A stretch of 64,000 nt of DNA from Aeromonas veronii (GTDB taxonomy: Bacteria; Pseudomonadota; Gammaproteobacteria; Enterobacterales; Aeromonadaceae): contig CP101033.1 of assembly GCA_041319085.1 (NCBI GenBank), positions 1,700,501-1,764,500 on the forward strand, written 5' to 3'. The notes under the pieces were generated by a model that saw only the letters and a list, made by a program, of their open reading frames with translations, was not told the origin of the DNA and did not search any database. A program made the translations under genes and the position numbers. How positions within the stretch are numbered: position 1 is the first letter of the stretch; each line of letters begins with the position of its first letter. Below, piece by piece: positions 9,633-18,282 of the stretch.

Positions 9633-10592
9633 TCAGGGCTTGACCTGACCCAGCCGGGTGAAGAAGTGCTGACTCTTGCGCTGGTGGAAGTGGCTCTTCT
9701 TGATGGGATGAAAGATGAGGTCGCTCTCCGGATGGCTTGCCTTGAGGCGGTGGATCATTGCCATGGCCGGTAAGCCAGTACTGACGAGCGTGGTGAGCGG
9801 CAGGCTCTGGGTCTGCGGCCCCAGCAGTTGATTGAGCCCCTGCTGGGCCTGCTCGAAGCGGGTCAGTGCGGCGGGCTCGGCGTAGCCGCTGCCCAACATG
9901 GCGAGCAGCTCATCGAGGGCTTGATGAAACTCGGCCAGTTGCTGGCGAAAGCCGCTGCGGGCTCGCAGGGCGATCAGCTCTGCAAACGGAATATCGGCCA
10001 AGTGATTGGGCACTTGCAACGGGATCTCGAGGTGGAAACAATCCTGGCCGCCCCGGTTGTGGTAGCGGGATTCGAGCAGATGGAGCAGCCGGTCCAGATA
10101 GTCGTGATCGGTGATGAGGGCCCCCTCATTGGCGAGCGCCCACTCGCGGGCGAGACGCATGGAGAGCAGATTGGCAAAGCGCCGTGCCATCCTGATCCCT
10201 CCCTCGTCCCGGCTGGCAAAGCCGTGGGTCAGACAAAAGCTGTGCAACTGTTCCAGCCCCGCCTGGGTCGGGCAGAAGCAGTCGTGGTTGGTGCGTTGGC
10301 GCCAGCGCGTGATCAGCTCCTTGTTGCCAAACACCTTGTGGCGGACAAAGTCGGGGGCAATGAGGCCGCTGATCTGGCTCTCCAGTTGGGGTGTGATGGC
10401 AGAAAAGAAGGTGGCATCGGGCCGCTCGGTCAAGAGATCGGTCTCCTGCTCGAGGGTGTGCAGCAGGGCGGTGAGGCCGCTCTTCTCACTGACGGTGAAG
10501 ACGAAGGCGAGCCGCTCCAGATAGAGCAGAGCGAACTTGAGCCAGAGCTCGTCGCGTACCTCCATGCCGGGATAATAGATATAGGTCTTCAT
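9633..10592 (-). CDS. Hypothetical protein (possibly DUF6236-like)
   Basis: The 319-residue soluble protein has no signal peptide or membrane segment. It starts MKTYIYYPGMEVRDELWLKF and has a largely helical middle with many Leu, Gln and His residues. The opening (short Y-Y-P strand, then D-x-x-W-L-K-x-A-L-L-Y) resembles DUF6236-type proteins of unknown function, but this is only a visual impression. The gene converges on pbpC and diverges from thiI. No catalytic motif is recognised. The coding potential is good (GC-rich third positions, no internal stops), so it is likely real. Confidence 0.7.
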   Translation of the reverse strand: MKTYIYYPGMEVRDELWLKFALLYLERLAFVFTVSEKSGLTALLHTLEQETDLLTERPDATFFSAITPQLESQISGLIAPDFVRHKVFGNKELITRWRQRTNHDCFCPTQAGLEQLHSFCLTHGFASRDEGGIRMARRFANLLSMRLAREWALANEGALITDHDYLDRLLHLLESRYHNRGGQDCFHLEIPLQVPNHLADIPFAELIALRARSGFRQQLAEFHQALDELLAMLGSGYAEPAALTRFEQAQQGLNQLLGPQTQSLPLTTLVSTGLPAMAMIHRLKASHPESDLIFHPIKKSHFHQRKSQHFFTRLGQVKP

Positions 10593-10727
10593 CGGATCAG
10601 TCTGTTGTCAAAAATCTGGCGAGGCGCAGAGTCGGGAATATACGCAAGATTGCCTTGGTGCGGCAAACATTGCGTGGGGGAATGTGTGCAAACGCTCATC
10701 CAGTAGGCGATGACCATAAAGTTCTGG

Positions 10728-10733
10728 TATAAT
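10728..10733 (+). promoter_or_regulatory. -10 element of the thiI promoter
   Basis: A consensus TATAAT lies about 37 bases before the thiI start, preceded by CTGG. No clear -35 is visible. Confidence 0.5.
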
Positions 10734-10769
10734 CCGCGCCCTTAAATCAAGGTCACCCGAGTCATTACC

Positions 10770-12218
10770 ATGAAGTTCATTATCAAGCTGTTCCCGGAAA
10801 TCACCATCAAGAGCAAGTCGGTTCGCCAGCGCTTTATCAAGATCCTGCAGGGCAATATCCGTAACGTCCTGCGCCGCTTCGACGACGATGCCCGGGTGCG
10901 GATGGATTGGGACAAGCTGATCGTGAGCTCGCGCAATGACCAGTTCCGCGAGCAGGCCATCGAAGCCCTGGCCTGCATTCCCGGCATTCAGGCGTTCCTC
11001 GAGGTGCAGGCCAGCAAATTTACCGACCTGCACGACATCTTCGAGCAGGTGAAAGCGGTGTGGGGTGATCAACTCGAGGGGAAAACCTTCTGCGTGAGGG
11101 CCAAGCGCCACGGCAAACACGAGTTCTCCTCACTCGAAGTGGAGCGCTACGTGGGCGGTGGCCTAAACCAGCACTGCGCGAGCAACGGCGTGCGCCTCAA
11201 GAACCCGGATGTGAAGATCAACCTCGAGATCGATGGCGAAGAGCTCTTCATCGTCAGCGCTATTCATCAAGGCCTGAATGGTATGCCTATCGCCACCCAG
11301 GAGGATGTGCTGAGCCTTATCTCCGGTGGCTTTGACTCCGGTGTGGCGTCGTTCCAGTTCATCAAGCGTGGCTGCCGGGTGCACTACTGTTTCTTCAATC
11401 TGGGCGGCGCCGCTCACGAGATCGGTGTCAAGCAGGTGGCTTACCACCTGTGGAGCCGTTTCGGCTCTTCTCACCGGGTGCGTTTCACCGCGGTGGACTT
11501 CGAGCCGGTGGTGGCTGAAATCCTTGAGAAGATCGATAACGGCCAGATGGGCGTGGTGCTCAAGCGCATGATGATGCGCGCTGCCGCCAAAGTGGCTGAC
11601 GAGTTCCAGATCCCGGCGCTGGTGACCGGCGAGTGTGTGGGCCAGGTCTCCAGCCAGACCCTGACCAACCTGAACGTCATCGACCGGGTAACTGGCAAGG
11701 TGATCCTGCGTCCGCTCATCACTTGGGACAAGCCGGACATCATCAGTGAAGCCCGCCGCATCGGCACCCTGGAATTCGCCGAAACCATGCCGGAGTACTG
11801 TGGCGTCATCTCCAAGAAGCCGACCGTGAAGGCCGATCTGACGCGCATTGAAGAGGAAGAGGGCAACTTCGACTTCGCCATTCTGGACAAGGTCGTGGCC
11901 GAGGCCCGTTACCTCGACATTCGTCGTATCGGTGAAGAGACGGCGGCCGAGGTTCAGGAAGTGGAGACCACCGCCGAGACCGGTGACAACGAGGTGATCC
12001 TCGATATCCGCTCTGTCGATGAGCACGATGAAAAGCCGCTGGTGGTGGAAGGACGCGAGGTCATGCATATCCCTTTCTTCAAGCTGGCCACCGCATTTGG
12101 CGATCTGCCCAAGGAGAAGACCTACCTGCTCTACTGCGATCGCGGCGTGATGAGCAAGCTGCAGGCGCTCTATCTGAAAGAGAAGGGCTTTGCCAACGTC
12201 AAGGTGTACCGCCCGTAA
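10770..12218 (+). CDS. thiI: tRNA 4-thiouridine synthase / thiamine thiazole sulfur transferase
   Basis: The 482 residues match the E. coli ThiI length and arrangement. There is an N-terminal ferredoxin-like plus THUMP domain (to about residue 165) that binds tRNA. A PP-loop ATP pyrophosphatase follows ([13 protein letters not shown], about residues 182-195). The C-terminal rhodanese domain has its persulfide Cys in [10 protein letters not shown]. The second catalytic Cys, in [12 protein letters not shown], is also present. The enzyme adenylates U8 of tRNA and transfers sulfur from IscS to give s4U8, and supplies sulfur for the thiamine thiazole. It is monocistronic with its own -10 and a strong terminator. 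Confidence 0.97.
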   Translation: MKFIIKLFPEITIKSKSVRQRFIKILQGNIRNVLRRFDDDARVRMDWDKLIVSSRNDQFREQAIEALACIPGIQAFLEVQASKFTDLHDIFEQVKAVWGDQLEGKTFCVRAKRHGKHEFSSLEVERYVGGGLNQHCASNGVRLKNPDVKINLEIDGEELFIVSAIHQGLNGMPIATQEDVLSLISGGFDSGVASFQFIKRGCRVHYCFFNLGGAAHEIGVKQVAYHLWSRFGSSHRVRFTAVDFEPVVAEILEKIDNGQMGVVLKRMMMRAAAKVADEFQIPALVTGECVGQVSSQTLTNLNVIDRVTGKVILRPLITWDKPDIISEARRIGTLEFAETMPEYCGVISKKPTVKADLTRIEEEEGNFDFAILDKVVAEARYLDIRRIGEETAAEVQEVETTAETGDNEVILDIRSVDEHDEKPLVVEGREVMHIPFFKLATAFGDLPKEKTYLLYCDRGVMSKLQALYLKEKGFANVKVYRP

Positions 12219-12237
12219 GCGGGCTTTTAGCGCCCAT

Positions 12238-12267
12238 AAAAATCCGGCCAATGTGCCGGATTTTTTA
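12238..12267 (+). terminator. thiI terminator
   Basis: AATCCGGC and GCCGGATT form the stem with a short loop. A six-T run follows immediately (12261-12266). Confidence 0.85.
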
Positions 12268-12290
12268 TTTCACGGAGTCAGTGATGACCA

Positions 12291-12683
12291 TCAGGGGCAG
12301 GGGACCGGGGTGAAGGAGTCTTGCCCCTGGCAACGCCAGCCCATTTCAGCCTCCCGCATCTGCCACAGGTTGTTGCTGCGAAACAGAGTCAGGATATAGA
12401 TCATGTCGCTCTTGCTACCATCGAGGGCGACCGAGAGCACCAGATCATTGTCCAACTGCTGGGCATGGATACGACTGGGGATGTCGCCATGGCCGACGAA
12501 TCGCAGGGCGACTTCACGGTAGTCATTGACCCAGCTCTGCTGGGCAGTGCTTGCCTGGCGGATCTGCTGGTTGAACTGCTGCACCGGGGTGGAAGCGAGC
12601 CGTCCAAAGAGTACCTGCGCTTCGGCGTGCACCGTTGCTACATTTATCAATAGCAGTGATGTGATGAGTCCAAGTTTTTGCAT
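12291..12683 (-). CDS. Small secreted hypothetical protein
   Basis: The 130-residue product starts with a clear Sec signal peptide (MQKLGLITSLLLINVATVHA), predicted to be cleaved after the A-x-A-like site. The mature domain is about 110 residues with a conserved-looking amphipathic start (FNQQIRQASTAQQSWVNDY) and a late Cys pair (WRCQGQDSFTPVPCP) that could form a disulfide. It is likely periplasmic. It sits alone between thiI (convergent) and the TRIC-type gene. No family was recognised. Confidence 0.7.
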   Translation of the reverse strand: MQKLGLITSLLLINVATVHAEAQVLFGRLASTPVQQFNQQIRQASTAQQSWVNDYREVALRFVGHGDIPSRIHAQQLDNDLVLSVALDGSKSDMIYILTLFRSNNLWQMREAEMGWRCQGQDSFTPVPCP

Positions 12684-12783
12684 GAGGGATTCCGGCTTAC
12701 AACACTGGACCTTATGACAACAGAAAAGCCTGTTTGGTTCAACGCAAGGCCCACCGCGACATAATGGCGCGGTGGGCCTGAAC

Positions 12784-13425
12784 TCAATTGCGCTGCAGCG
12801 AGAAGGTGGGCAGTGACAAATGCCAGTAAATGGCCGCCACCCGCAAACTGAACACTGCCGTCATGCAGATGAGCATGGCGGTCACCCGGTCCATGTCAAT
12901 TTCTAACGCCAGGGTATAGAGGATGCCCCCCAGAATGCAGGCGGTAGCATAGATCTCTTTTTGCAAGACCATGGGCACTTCTCGCGCCAATACATCCCGG
13001 ATCATGCCACCGGCTACGCCGGTCATGGTGCCCATCAATACGGCGATCAGCCCTGATGTACCAAAGTTGAGGGCTTTTTGCGCCCCGATCACGGTAAAGA
13101 GCGCCAACCCGAAGGCATCGGCTACTGGCAGCACATACCAGGGCATCCTGCGAGGCAGTTTGACCATCCACATACCGATCAGCGCCGTCGCGATGATGAC
13201 CCAGATATAGAGCGGATCGCGCACCCAGAATACCGGGGTGGCCCCCAGGATCATGTCACGGATGGTGCCGCCGCCGATGGCGGTGACTGCCGCCAACACC
13301 ATGACGCCAAACCCGTCCATTCTGAGCCTGCCCGCCACCAATACCCCTGAAAACGCGAATACCGCAGTACCAAACATGTCGCTGATGTAAACAATCTGCT
13401 CAACCAGTGTCTGCATGGAGAACAA
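12784..13425 (-). CDS. TRIC/UPF0126 family membrane protein
   Basis: The 213-residue protein has six to seven predicted transmembrane segments arranged as two UPF0126 repeats. Each has a Gly-rich motif: [19 protein letters not shown] with GGGTIRD in repeat 1, and AGGMIRD in repeat 2. Homologues include E. coli YadS and YicG. Family members are trimeric cation channels or have been linked to glycine uptake, so the substrate here is open. The gene starts with ATG at 13425 and points away from the flagellin cluster. It matches family length. Confidence 0.85.
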   Translation of the reverse strand: MFSMQTLVEQIVYISDMFGTAVFAFSGVLVAGRLRMDGFGVMVLAAVTAIGGGTIRDMILGATPVFWVRDPLYIWVIIATALIGMWMVKLPRRMPWYVLPVADAFGLALFTVIGAQKALNFGTSGLIAVLMGTMTGVAGGMIRDVLAREVPMVLQKEIYATACILGGILYTLALEIDMDRVTAMLICMTAVFSLRVAAIYWHLSLPTFSLQRN

Positions 13426-13834
13426 CTCACGCCAAATTGTTGATGGGGCCGCGATTCTAGAGGCAAGGGGGGCGTATGAGCAATGCCGGTATGCAAAAGT
13501 GGGAGCCAGCGCGGGTTTCTGGATGCGGTGCCGGGATGGCCGATTGGGCAGTCTCAGGCGGCAATACGGCCATGGTGGGATGCAGGACAGATTTATCCTC
13601 CTGGAGGCGAAAAATCTTCTAAAGCATCGGACTGTGGTGCCGTTACTAAAGGGGAAGCAAATGGAAGGGTGTCAGGAAATCCAACTTTTTGCAGTGCTGC
13701 GGATCTGGTCATCACCACGTTGAATCAGATCTGCCTCAGTCACCGGCAGCGGATTGGCCCTGCGGACTGACGAAGGATCTCAATCGCCGTGCGCCCTGGG
13801 ATCCGCAGTTTTAGACTTATCAGGAGAATTCATT
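13426..13834 (+). promoter_or_regulatory. Flagellin upstream region with candidate sigma-28 promoter
   Basis: This 409-base gap has no convincing gene. TAAA (13620-13623), 15 bases, then GCCGTTAC (13639-13646) fits the FliA/sigma-28 pattern TAAA-N15-GCCGATAA at 10 of 12 positions with exact spacing. It would give a leader of about 180 bases. AGGAG at 13821-13825 is the flagellin ribosome binding site. No sigma-54 -24/-12 pair was seen. Confidence 0.5.
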
Positions 13835-14653
13835 ATGTCCATGTACATCAGCACCAACGTCTCGTCCCTCAATGCCCAGCGCAACCTGATGAATTCCGGT
13901 AAGTCGCTGGATACCTCCTATACCCGCCTCGCTTCAGGGATGCGTATCAACAGTGCCAAGGACGATGCGGCCGGCCTGCAGATCTCCAGCCGGATGACCT
14001 CCCAGATCAATGGCCTGGACCAAGGCAACCGCAACGCCAATGACGGGATCTCCCTGGCTCAGACTGCAGAAGGGGCCATGGACGAGGTGACCTCCATGCT
14101 GCAACGCATGCGCACCCTGGCTCAACAATCTGCCAATGATACGAATAGTACTGACGATCGTGCCGCTTTGCAGAAAGAGGTAGTTGCACTGCAGAAGGAA
14201 ATTACTCGGATCGGTAGTGATACCACCTTTGCAGGCACGAAGCTCTTTACTGCGGATAAAACATACAAGTTCCAAGTTGGAGCGGATACTAACCAAGTTA
14301 TCAGCGTAGACCTCAAAAAAATGGATGCTACCAGCTTGGCGGTTGACGCATTCGACATATCAACTGAGGCTGGTGCTCAAACTGCGCTGGGCGCCGTCGA
14401 TGCCGTGATTAAAACTGTAGATGGCTATCGTGCCGATCTGGGTGCGGTGCAAAACCGGCTGGACTCCACCATCCGCAACCAGGCCAATATCTCGGAAAAC
14501 GTCAGCGCCGCTCGCTCCCGTATCCGCGATGCGGACTTTGCCACCGAAACCGCCAATATGACCAAGCAGAATATCCTGCAGCAGGCGGCCTCCAGCATCC
14601 TGGCCCAGGCCAACCAGCGTCCGCAGTCGGCTCTGTCGCTGCTGGGTCGCTAA
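13835..14653 (+). CDS. Flagellin
   Basis: From ATG 13835 (AGGAGAAT just upstream) the product is 272 residues. The conserved D0/D1 N-terminal part (STNVSSLNAQRNL, ASGMRINSAKDDAAGLQISSR) and C-terminal part (ARSRIRDADFATETANMTK, ending SALSLLGR) are intact. The central domain is very short, so the filament lacks large D2/D3 domains. At 272 residues it is shorter than typical Aeromonas polar FlaA/FlaB (about 300), and only one copy is present where two in tandem are common. The neighbours flaG, fliD and fliS argue for the polar system over the lateral one. The middle (about 14125-14425) uses more AT-rich codons than its flanks. Confidence 0.95.
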   Translation: MSMYISTNVSSLNAQRNLMNSGKSLDTSYTRLASGMRINSAKDDAAGLQISSRMTSQINGLDQGNRNANDGISLAQTAEGAMDEVTSMLQRMRTLAQQSANDTNSTDDRAALQKEVVALQKEITRIGSDTTFAGTKLFTADKTYKFQVGADTNQVISVDLKKMDATSLAVDAFDISTEAGAQTALGAVDAVIKTVDGYRADLGAVQNRLDSTIRNQANISENVSAARSRIRDADFATETANMTKQNILQQAASSILAQANQRPQSALSLLGR

Positions 14654-14689
14654 GACGGTCCGGATTAACCTCATAATAAGGAGCGACAG

Positions 14690-15145
14690 ATGGCCAATGA
14701 ACCCATTGTCATGGCTTCTACCTTGACGCTCACTTCCCATGGCGGCCCTCGGGCCGCCATGCCTGTTTCTGTGCCGCCAACATCCGGCGAGGAGCAAGCC
14801 GTCGAGCAGGGAAGCGTCGACCCGGCAGCCAAGACGCTGAAAGAGGAGCCTTCGAAGGCCACAGCGTCATCAACCAAAAATAATGATGAAACCGAAAAAC
14901 AGGCCCAAGAATTGCAAGAAAGATTGAGCCGCTTGGGGCAACTGAAGGGGTGGGCTATCCATTTCAGCCTAGTGCCCGAGTTTGATCGACCGGTAATCAA
15001 GGTGATCGATGCCGAGACCAAGCAGGTGATCCGCCAGATCCCGAGCGAGGAGATCCTCCAGATGAACAAGCGGTTAAAGGCGATGGCGCAGGACAATGGT
15101 GAGGGGGTTAGCCTCTCCGGGCTGCTGTTCGACGGTCAGGTATAG
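14690..15145 (+). CDS. flaG: FlaG family flagellar protein
   Basis: The 151-residue protein has a disordered, Ser/Thr/Glu-rich N-terminal half and a compact C-terminal FlaG domain (HFSLVPEFDRPVIKVIDAET, then QVIRQIPSEEILQM). FlaG proteins influence filament length and are usually encoded between flagellin and fliD, as here. The start at 14690 follows AAGGAGCGACAG. A perfect 11-bp inverted repeat sits inside codons 17-24 and could damp translation relative to the abundant flagellin message. Confidence 0.88.
   Translation: MANEPIVMASTLTLTSHGGPRAAMPVSVPPTSGEEQAVEQGSVDPAAKTLKEEPSKATASSTKNNDETEKQAQELQERLSRLGQLKGWAIHFSLVPEFDRPVIKVIDAETKQVIRQIPSEEILQMNKRLKAMAQDNGEGVSLSGLLFDGQV
14738..14761 (+). repeat. 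Perfect inverted repeat in the 5' end of flaG
   Basis: CATGGCGGCCC (14738-14748) is the exact reverse complement of GGGCCGCCATG (14751-14761), separated by TC. In RNA this is a very stable GC-rich hairpin about 50 bases into flaG. No T-run follows. Confidence 0.8.
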
Positions 15146-15176
15146 GTTTTTAACGAAATAATAAGAGGAGCATGTT

Positions 15177-16559
15177 ATGGCGATTACCTCCGCCGGAGCG
15201 GGGTCGGGCATCGATCTCGAGAGCGTGATCACGGCGAGCGTGGCCGCCAGAAAGGCGCAGCTACAGCAACCCATTACCACCAAGCAGAACAGCACCAATA
15301 TCACCTTGTCTGGCATCGGCCAGCTCAAGTCCTCCCTCACCGCCTTCACCGATATTTTGGATACCTTGAGCAAGCCCGGTGCCTTCAATAAGCGGGCCAT
15401 CAATATCACCCAGAATAAAGATGATCCTGTGCTGACCGTGGAGAGCAAGAGCGGCACCTCGAACGGCCAGTACAATATCACCGTCAACAAATTGGCAACC
15501 ACCAGCCGCCAGGAAGGGATCTTTGACAGCTCGACCACGCCGCTGGTCACCCAGGATGGCCAGCTGACTTTCAAGGCGGGTGACAAGGAGTTCACGGTCG
15601 ACGTCAAGGCGGGGGATACCCTGCAAAACATTCGTAAGCGTATCAACAATGATGGCGATAACTTCGGGCTCAGTGCCAACATCGTCAATACCGCCGATGG
15701 CAAGGCCAAGCTTGTCATCGACTCGGGCGTGTCGGGAGATGGCAAGGATCTGGTCATCACGGGTAGCACGACCGAACTGCAAGATAAGTTCACGGGCAAA
15801 ATGGCAGAGACGCAACAGGCGTCCAGCGCCGAGATCCTGGTCGATGGCAATGTGCTCAAGAGCGATACCAATGTCTTCGATGACGTCATTCAGGACCTGA
15901 AGCTGACCGTGCTGCGGGTCTCCGATGCCGACAGCAATGGCGACCTCAAGTCCAACAAGGTGGATATCACCACCGACAAGACCTCTGTTCAGGAGACAGT
16001 GCAGAAGTTTATCGATGGCTACAATGCGCTGCAGGAGAAACTGAGCGGCTTGGGCAAGCGCAACAGCATCGTTGGTGGCGTCAGCCAGGATGATGGCGGG
16101 GCCTTGGCGGGGGATTCCGTTACCCGGGCCATCAGCAACTTCATGTCCAATTTAATTACCACTCCCTCCGATACCAGCACCACCTATTCCACCATCTTCG
16201 AGATGGGCATCAAGATGGATAACAAGGGCAAGCTCTCCCTCGATAAAGAGAAATTTGGTGAGGTGGTCGACAAGAACTTCGATCAGGTGGCAGGGCTGTT
16301 CGGCGGTGAGGGTGGTCTGGCGGCCAAGTTGACGAATGGTTTGAAGGAATATACCAAGACCGGTGGCATGCTGGCGCAACGGACCGATACCCTTAATTCA
16401 GATCTGCGCAGCCTGAGTCAGAAGCAGGCCACCACCAATGAACAGCTGGTGAAATATGAAGCCGCCTTGCGCGCCCAATACGGCAGCCTGGATGCCCTGC
16501 TCGTGAAAATGAATAACTCAGCGGCAGCACTGTCAGCATTGCAAATAAACAATAACTGA
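15177..16559 (+). CDS. fliD: Flagellar filament cap protein FliD/HAP2
   Basis: The 460-residue product has the FliD N-terminal domain (GAGSGIDLESVITASVAARK) and a central domain. The C-terminal coiled coil (LRSLSQKQATTNEQLVKYEA, then RAQYGSLDALLVKMN) is characteristic of HAP2. It forms the cap at the filament tip that folds exported flagellin. The ATG at 15177 follows AAGAGGAGC. The order flaG-fliD-fliS is that of Aeromonas flaG-flaH-flaJ, so it is likely transcribed with them. Confidence 0.95.
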   Translation: MAITSAGAGSGIDLESVITASVAARKAQLQQPITTKQNSTNITLSGIGQLKSSLTAFTDILDTLSKPGAFNKRAINITQNKDDPVLTVESKSGTSNGQYNITVNKLATTSRQEGIFDSSTTPLVTQDGQLTFKAGDKEFTVDVKAGDTLQNIRKRINNDGDNFGLSANIVNTADGKAKLVIDSGVSGDGKDLVITGSTTELQDKFTGKMAETQQASSAEILVDGNVLKSDTNVFDDVIQDLKLTVLRVSDADSNGDLKSNKVDITTDKTSVQETVQKFIDGYNALQEKLSGLGKRNSIVGGVSQDDGGALAGDSVTRAISNFMSNLITTPSDTSTTYSTIFEMGIKMDNKGKLSLDKEKFGEVVDKNFDQVAGLFGGEGGLAAKLTNGLKEYTKTGGMLAQRTDTLNSDLRSLSQKQATTNEQLVKYEAALRAQYGSLDALLVKMNNSAAALSALQINNN

Positions 16560-16586
16560 GACTGATGTTGTACGGGGATTGATGAT

Positions 16587-17009
16587 ATGTACCACCGGAA
16601 TCTGAAAGCGTATAAGACAACCAGTATTGAAGCGGAATTGGCGGTGGCAGATCCCCATCGGGTCATTCAGCTAATGATGCAAGGACTGTTGGAGTGCCTT
16701 GCACAGGCGAAAGGAGCCATAGAGCGGAAAGATATGGAGGCAAAGGCCAGAACCATCGCCAAGGCTCAGGGACTGGTGCATGGTCTTCAGGATGCGCTGG
16801 ATATGACACAAGGGCAGATCGCGGAGGATCTGTTTGCGCTCTATGCCTATATGGATGAGCGTATCTGGGACGCCAGCGTGCGGCGTGACGTTCAGCCCCT
16901 CGATGAGGTCATGACACTGATGTTGACGATCAAGTCGGCTTGGGATCAAATCACCGACGCGGATAAGCAGCAGGGATTTCAGCTAAAACAAGCGTCAGGG
17001 AGTGTGTAG
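16587..17009 (+). CDS. fliS: Flagellin export chaperone FliS
   Basis: The 140-residue helical protein begins MYHRNLKAYKTTSIEAE, the typical FliS opening. It keeps the conserved PHRVIQLMMQGLLECLAQA segment that forms the four-helix bundle binding the flagellin C-terminus. FliS prevents premature polymerisation in the cytosol and delivers flagellin to the export gate. It follows fliD by 27 bases, and its TAG stop shares one base with the start of the next gene, indicating translational coupling. Confidence 0.92.
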   Translation: MYHRNLKAYKTTSIEAELAVADPHRVIQLMMQGLLECLAQAKGAIERKDMEAKARTIAKAQGLVHGLQDALDMTQGQIAEDLFALYAYMDERIWDASVRRDVQPLDEVMTLMLTIKSAWDQITDADKQQGFQLKQASGSV

Positions 17010-17323
17010 TGAAGGCGCTGAACGATTATGGTGATGCGTTGACCGATAATATCGCGACCTTGCAGCGATTGTTGACGAGCCATCAATATGAAGAGGCTTT
17101 GGCTTGTATGGATGAGCGTCTGGCAATCATCACGGTACTGACGGAGCTTTCTCGGCAGCAGAAGCTGGCGTCAACGGCAATGGCTACCTTGGTCAGAGAC
17201 CAACTAGCACAAGAAGAGAGGCTGAGAAGTCTGGCTGAGACGTTTAAGAATGAGATTGCGATGCAGCTAGTGACCCTTGGCAGGGCCAACAAGGCAAAGT
17301 CTACTTATCGTGGAAATAGGTAA
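17009..17323 (+). CDS. FliT-like flagellar chaperone candidate
   Basis: The 104-residue, mostly helical protein starts with GTG at 17009, overlapping the fliS stop by one base. Size, charge pattern (DNIATLQRLLTSHQYEEAL, then QEERLRSLAETFKNE) and position directly after fliS fit FliT or Vibrio FlaI-type chaperones that hold FliD. The sequence is too divergent for certainty. Codon use turns more AT-rich from here on. Confidence 0.6.
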   Translation: MKALNDYGDALTDNIATLQRLLTSHQYEEALACMDERLAIITVLTELSRQQKLASTAMATLVRDQLAQEERLRSLAETFKNEIAMQLVTLGRANKAKSTYRGNR

Positions 17324-17442
17324 GCTCTAGCCCGCCGAGGCAGCGTGTTGCATTGTTTGATAAACGTCACGGCTGAGTGATCAATCATTCGTACTGTTTA
17401 GATTGTCGAGTGTTCATCTGATTTTTCTTATATGAAGTGAAC

Positions 17443-18132
17443 ATGAATTGTACGCAAGCACTTAGGTTTAATATGCCCTCATTTATTGTTGAGTTTTGGT
17501 CGAGCATCTTCGGCATACTGGCGAAAGTGTCGGTATTCACTCTGGTAAGGAAAGTGTTCCCCTCAGCAATCACCGCTCGATTTGTCGATGTTTGGGTGTT
17601 GAGTCACCTCGTCCTGTCCATGGTGGCGGTAGTGGTCGCCGTCTACTCACCCTATCCTGTTCTTGGATATCTTTTCATGGGGTATGGATTTCTTCGAACC
17701 TTTGAAATCGTCGTATACCAGACGAATGTCCTGCTGTTTGATGAGTATCGGGTAGTAAAAGCGGGTGGTGAATACCGACTGGAGGGTTACCGTCGTATCG
17801 TCTTGCTGTTACTGCATAATTATTTCGAAATCATACTTTGGTTGGCGTGCACATATACGGTCATGGCCGCTGACTTCGAACATAAATGGCTACCAGGCAC
17901 AGGTACTGTCTTTGGTGGTATTTATAGCAGTTTTATCACAATGACCTCATTTGGTGATTTCGATTTATTGCCAAAAAGCACTATGGCTGCCTCTGTGCTG
18001 CTTTTTCACGCGACAGTCGGCCTGTTCATGACACTGCTAAGTCTGGCCAGATTTATTAGCTTGATACCTGCACCGAAGACTCGTGATCTCGTAGAGATGA
18101 AACAAATAGACAGTTCCAACGATAGCCAGTAA
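17443..18132 (+). CDS. K+-channel-like two-TM pore protein with atypical filter
   Basis: About 229 residues from ATG 17443 (GTG 17437 is also possible). There are several hydrophobic segments: residues ~42-75, ~105-140 and ~180-205. The last part has the Ion_trans_2 pattern of pore helix, filter and inner helix: IYSSFITMTSFGDFDLLPKS followed by a long hydrophobic helix. Where K+ channels have TVGYGD, this has SFGDFD, so Gly-1 is kept but Tyr and Gly-2 are replaced. It is therefore a channel-like membrane protein of uncertain selectivity. It lies between the flagellar chaperone and fliB in an AT-richer stretch with codon use unlike the core genes. Confidence 0.65.
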   Translation: MNCTQALRFNMPSFIVEFWSSIFGILAKVSVFTLVRKVFPSAITARFVDVWVLSHLVLSMVAVVVAVYSPYPVLGYLFMGYGFLRTFEIVVYQTNVLLFDEYRVVKAGGEYRLEGYRRIVLLLLHNYFEIILWLACTYTVMAADFEHKWLPGTGTVFGGIYSSFITMTSFGDFDLLPKSTMAASVLLFHATVGLFMTLLSLARFISLIPAPKTRDLVEMKQIDSSNDSQ

Positions 18133-18282
18133 TTAAGGCTGGGATTAATAAGGATTTAGCGCTGTCCTAATACCCGTTAGGTGATGATGGCCTGCTATGT
18201 AGGCATCCACTTTGCATTTTAATGAAACCTACGTTCTTGAAAGAGGTAGGTGTATCCGAATTATTTTCTTGAGGACACCGTC

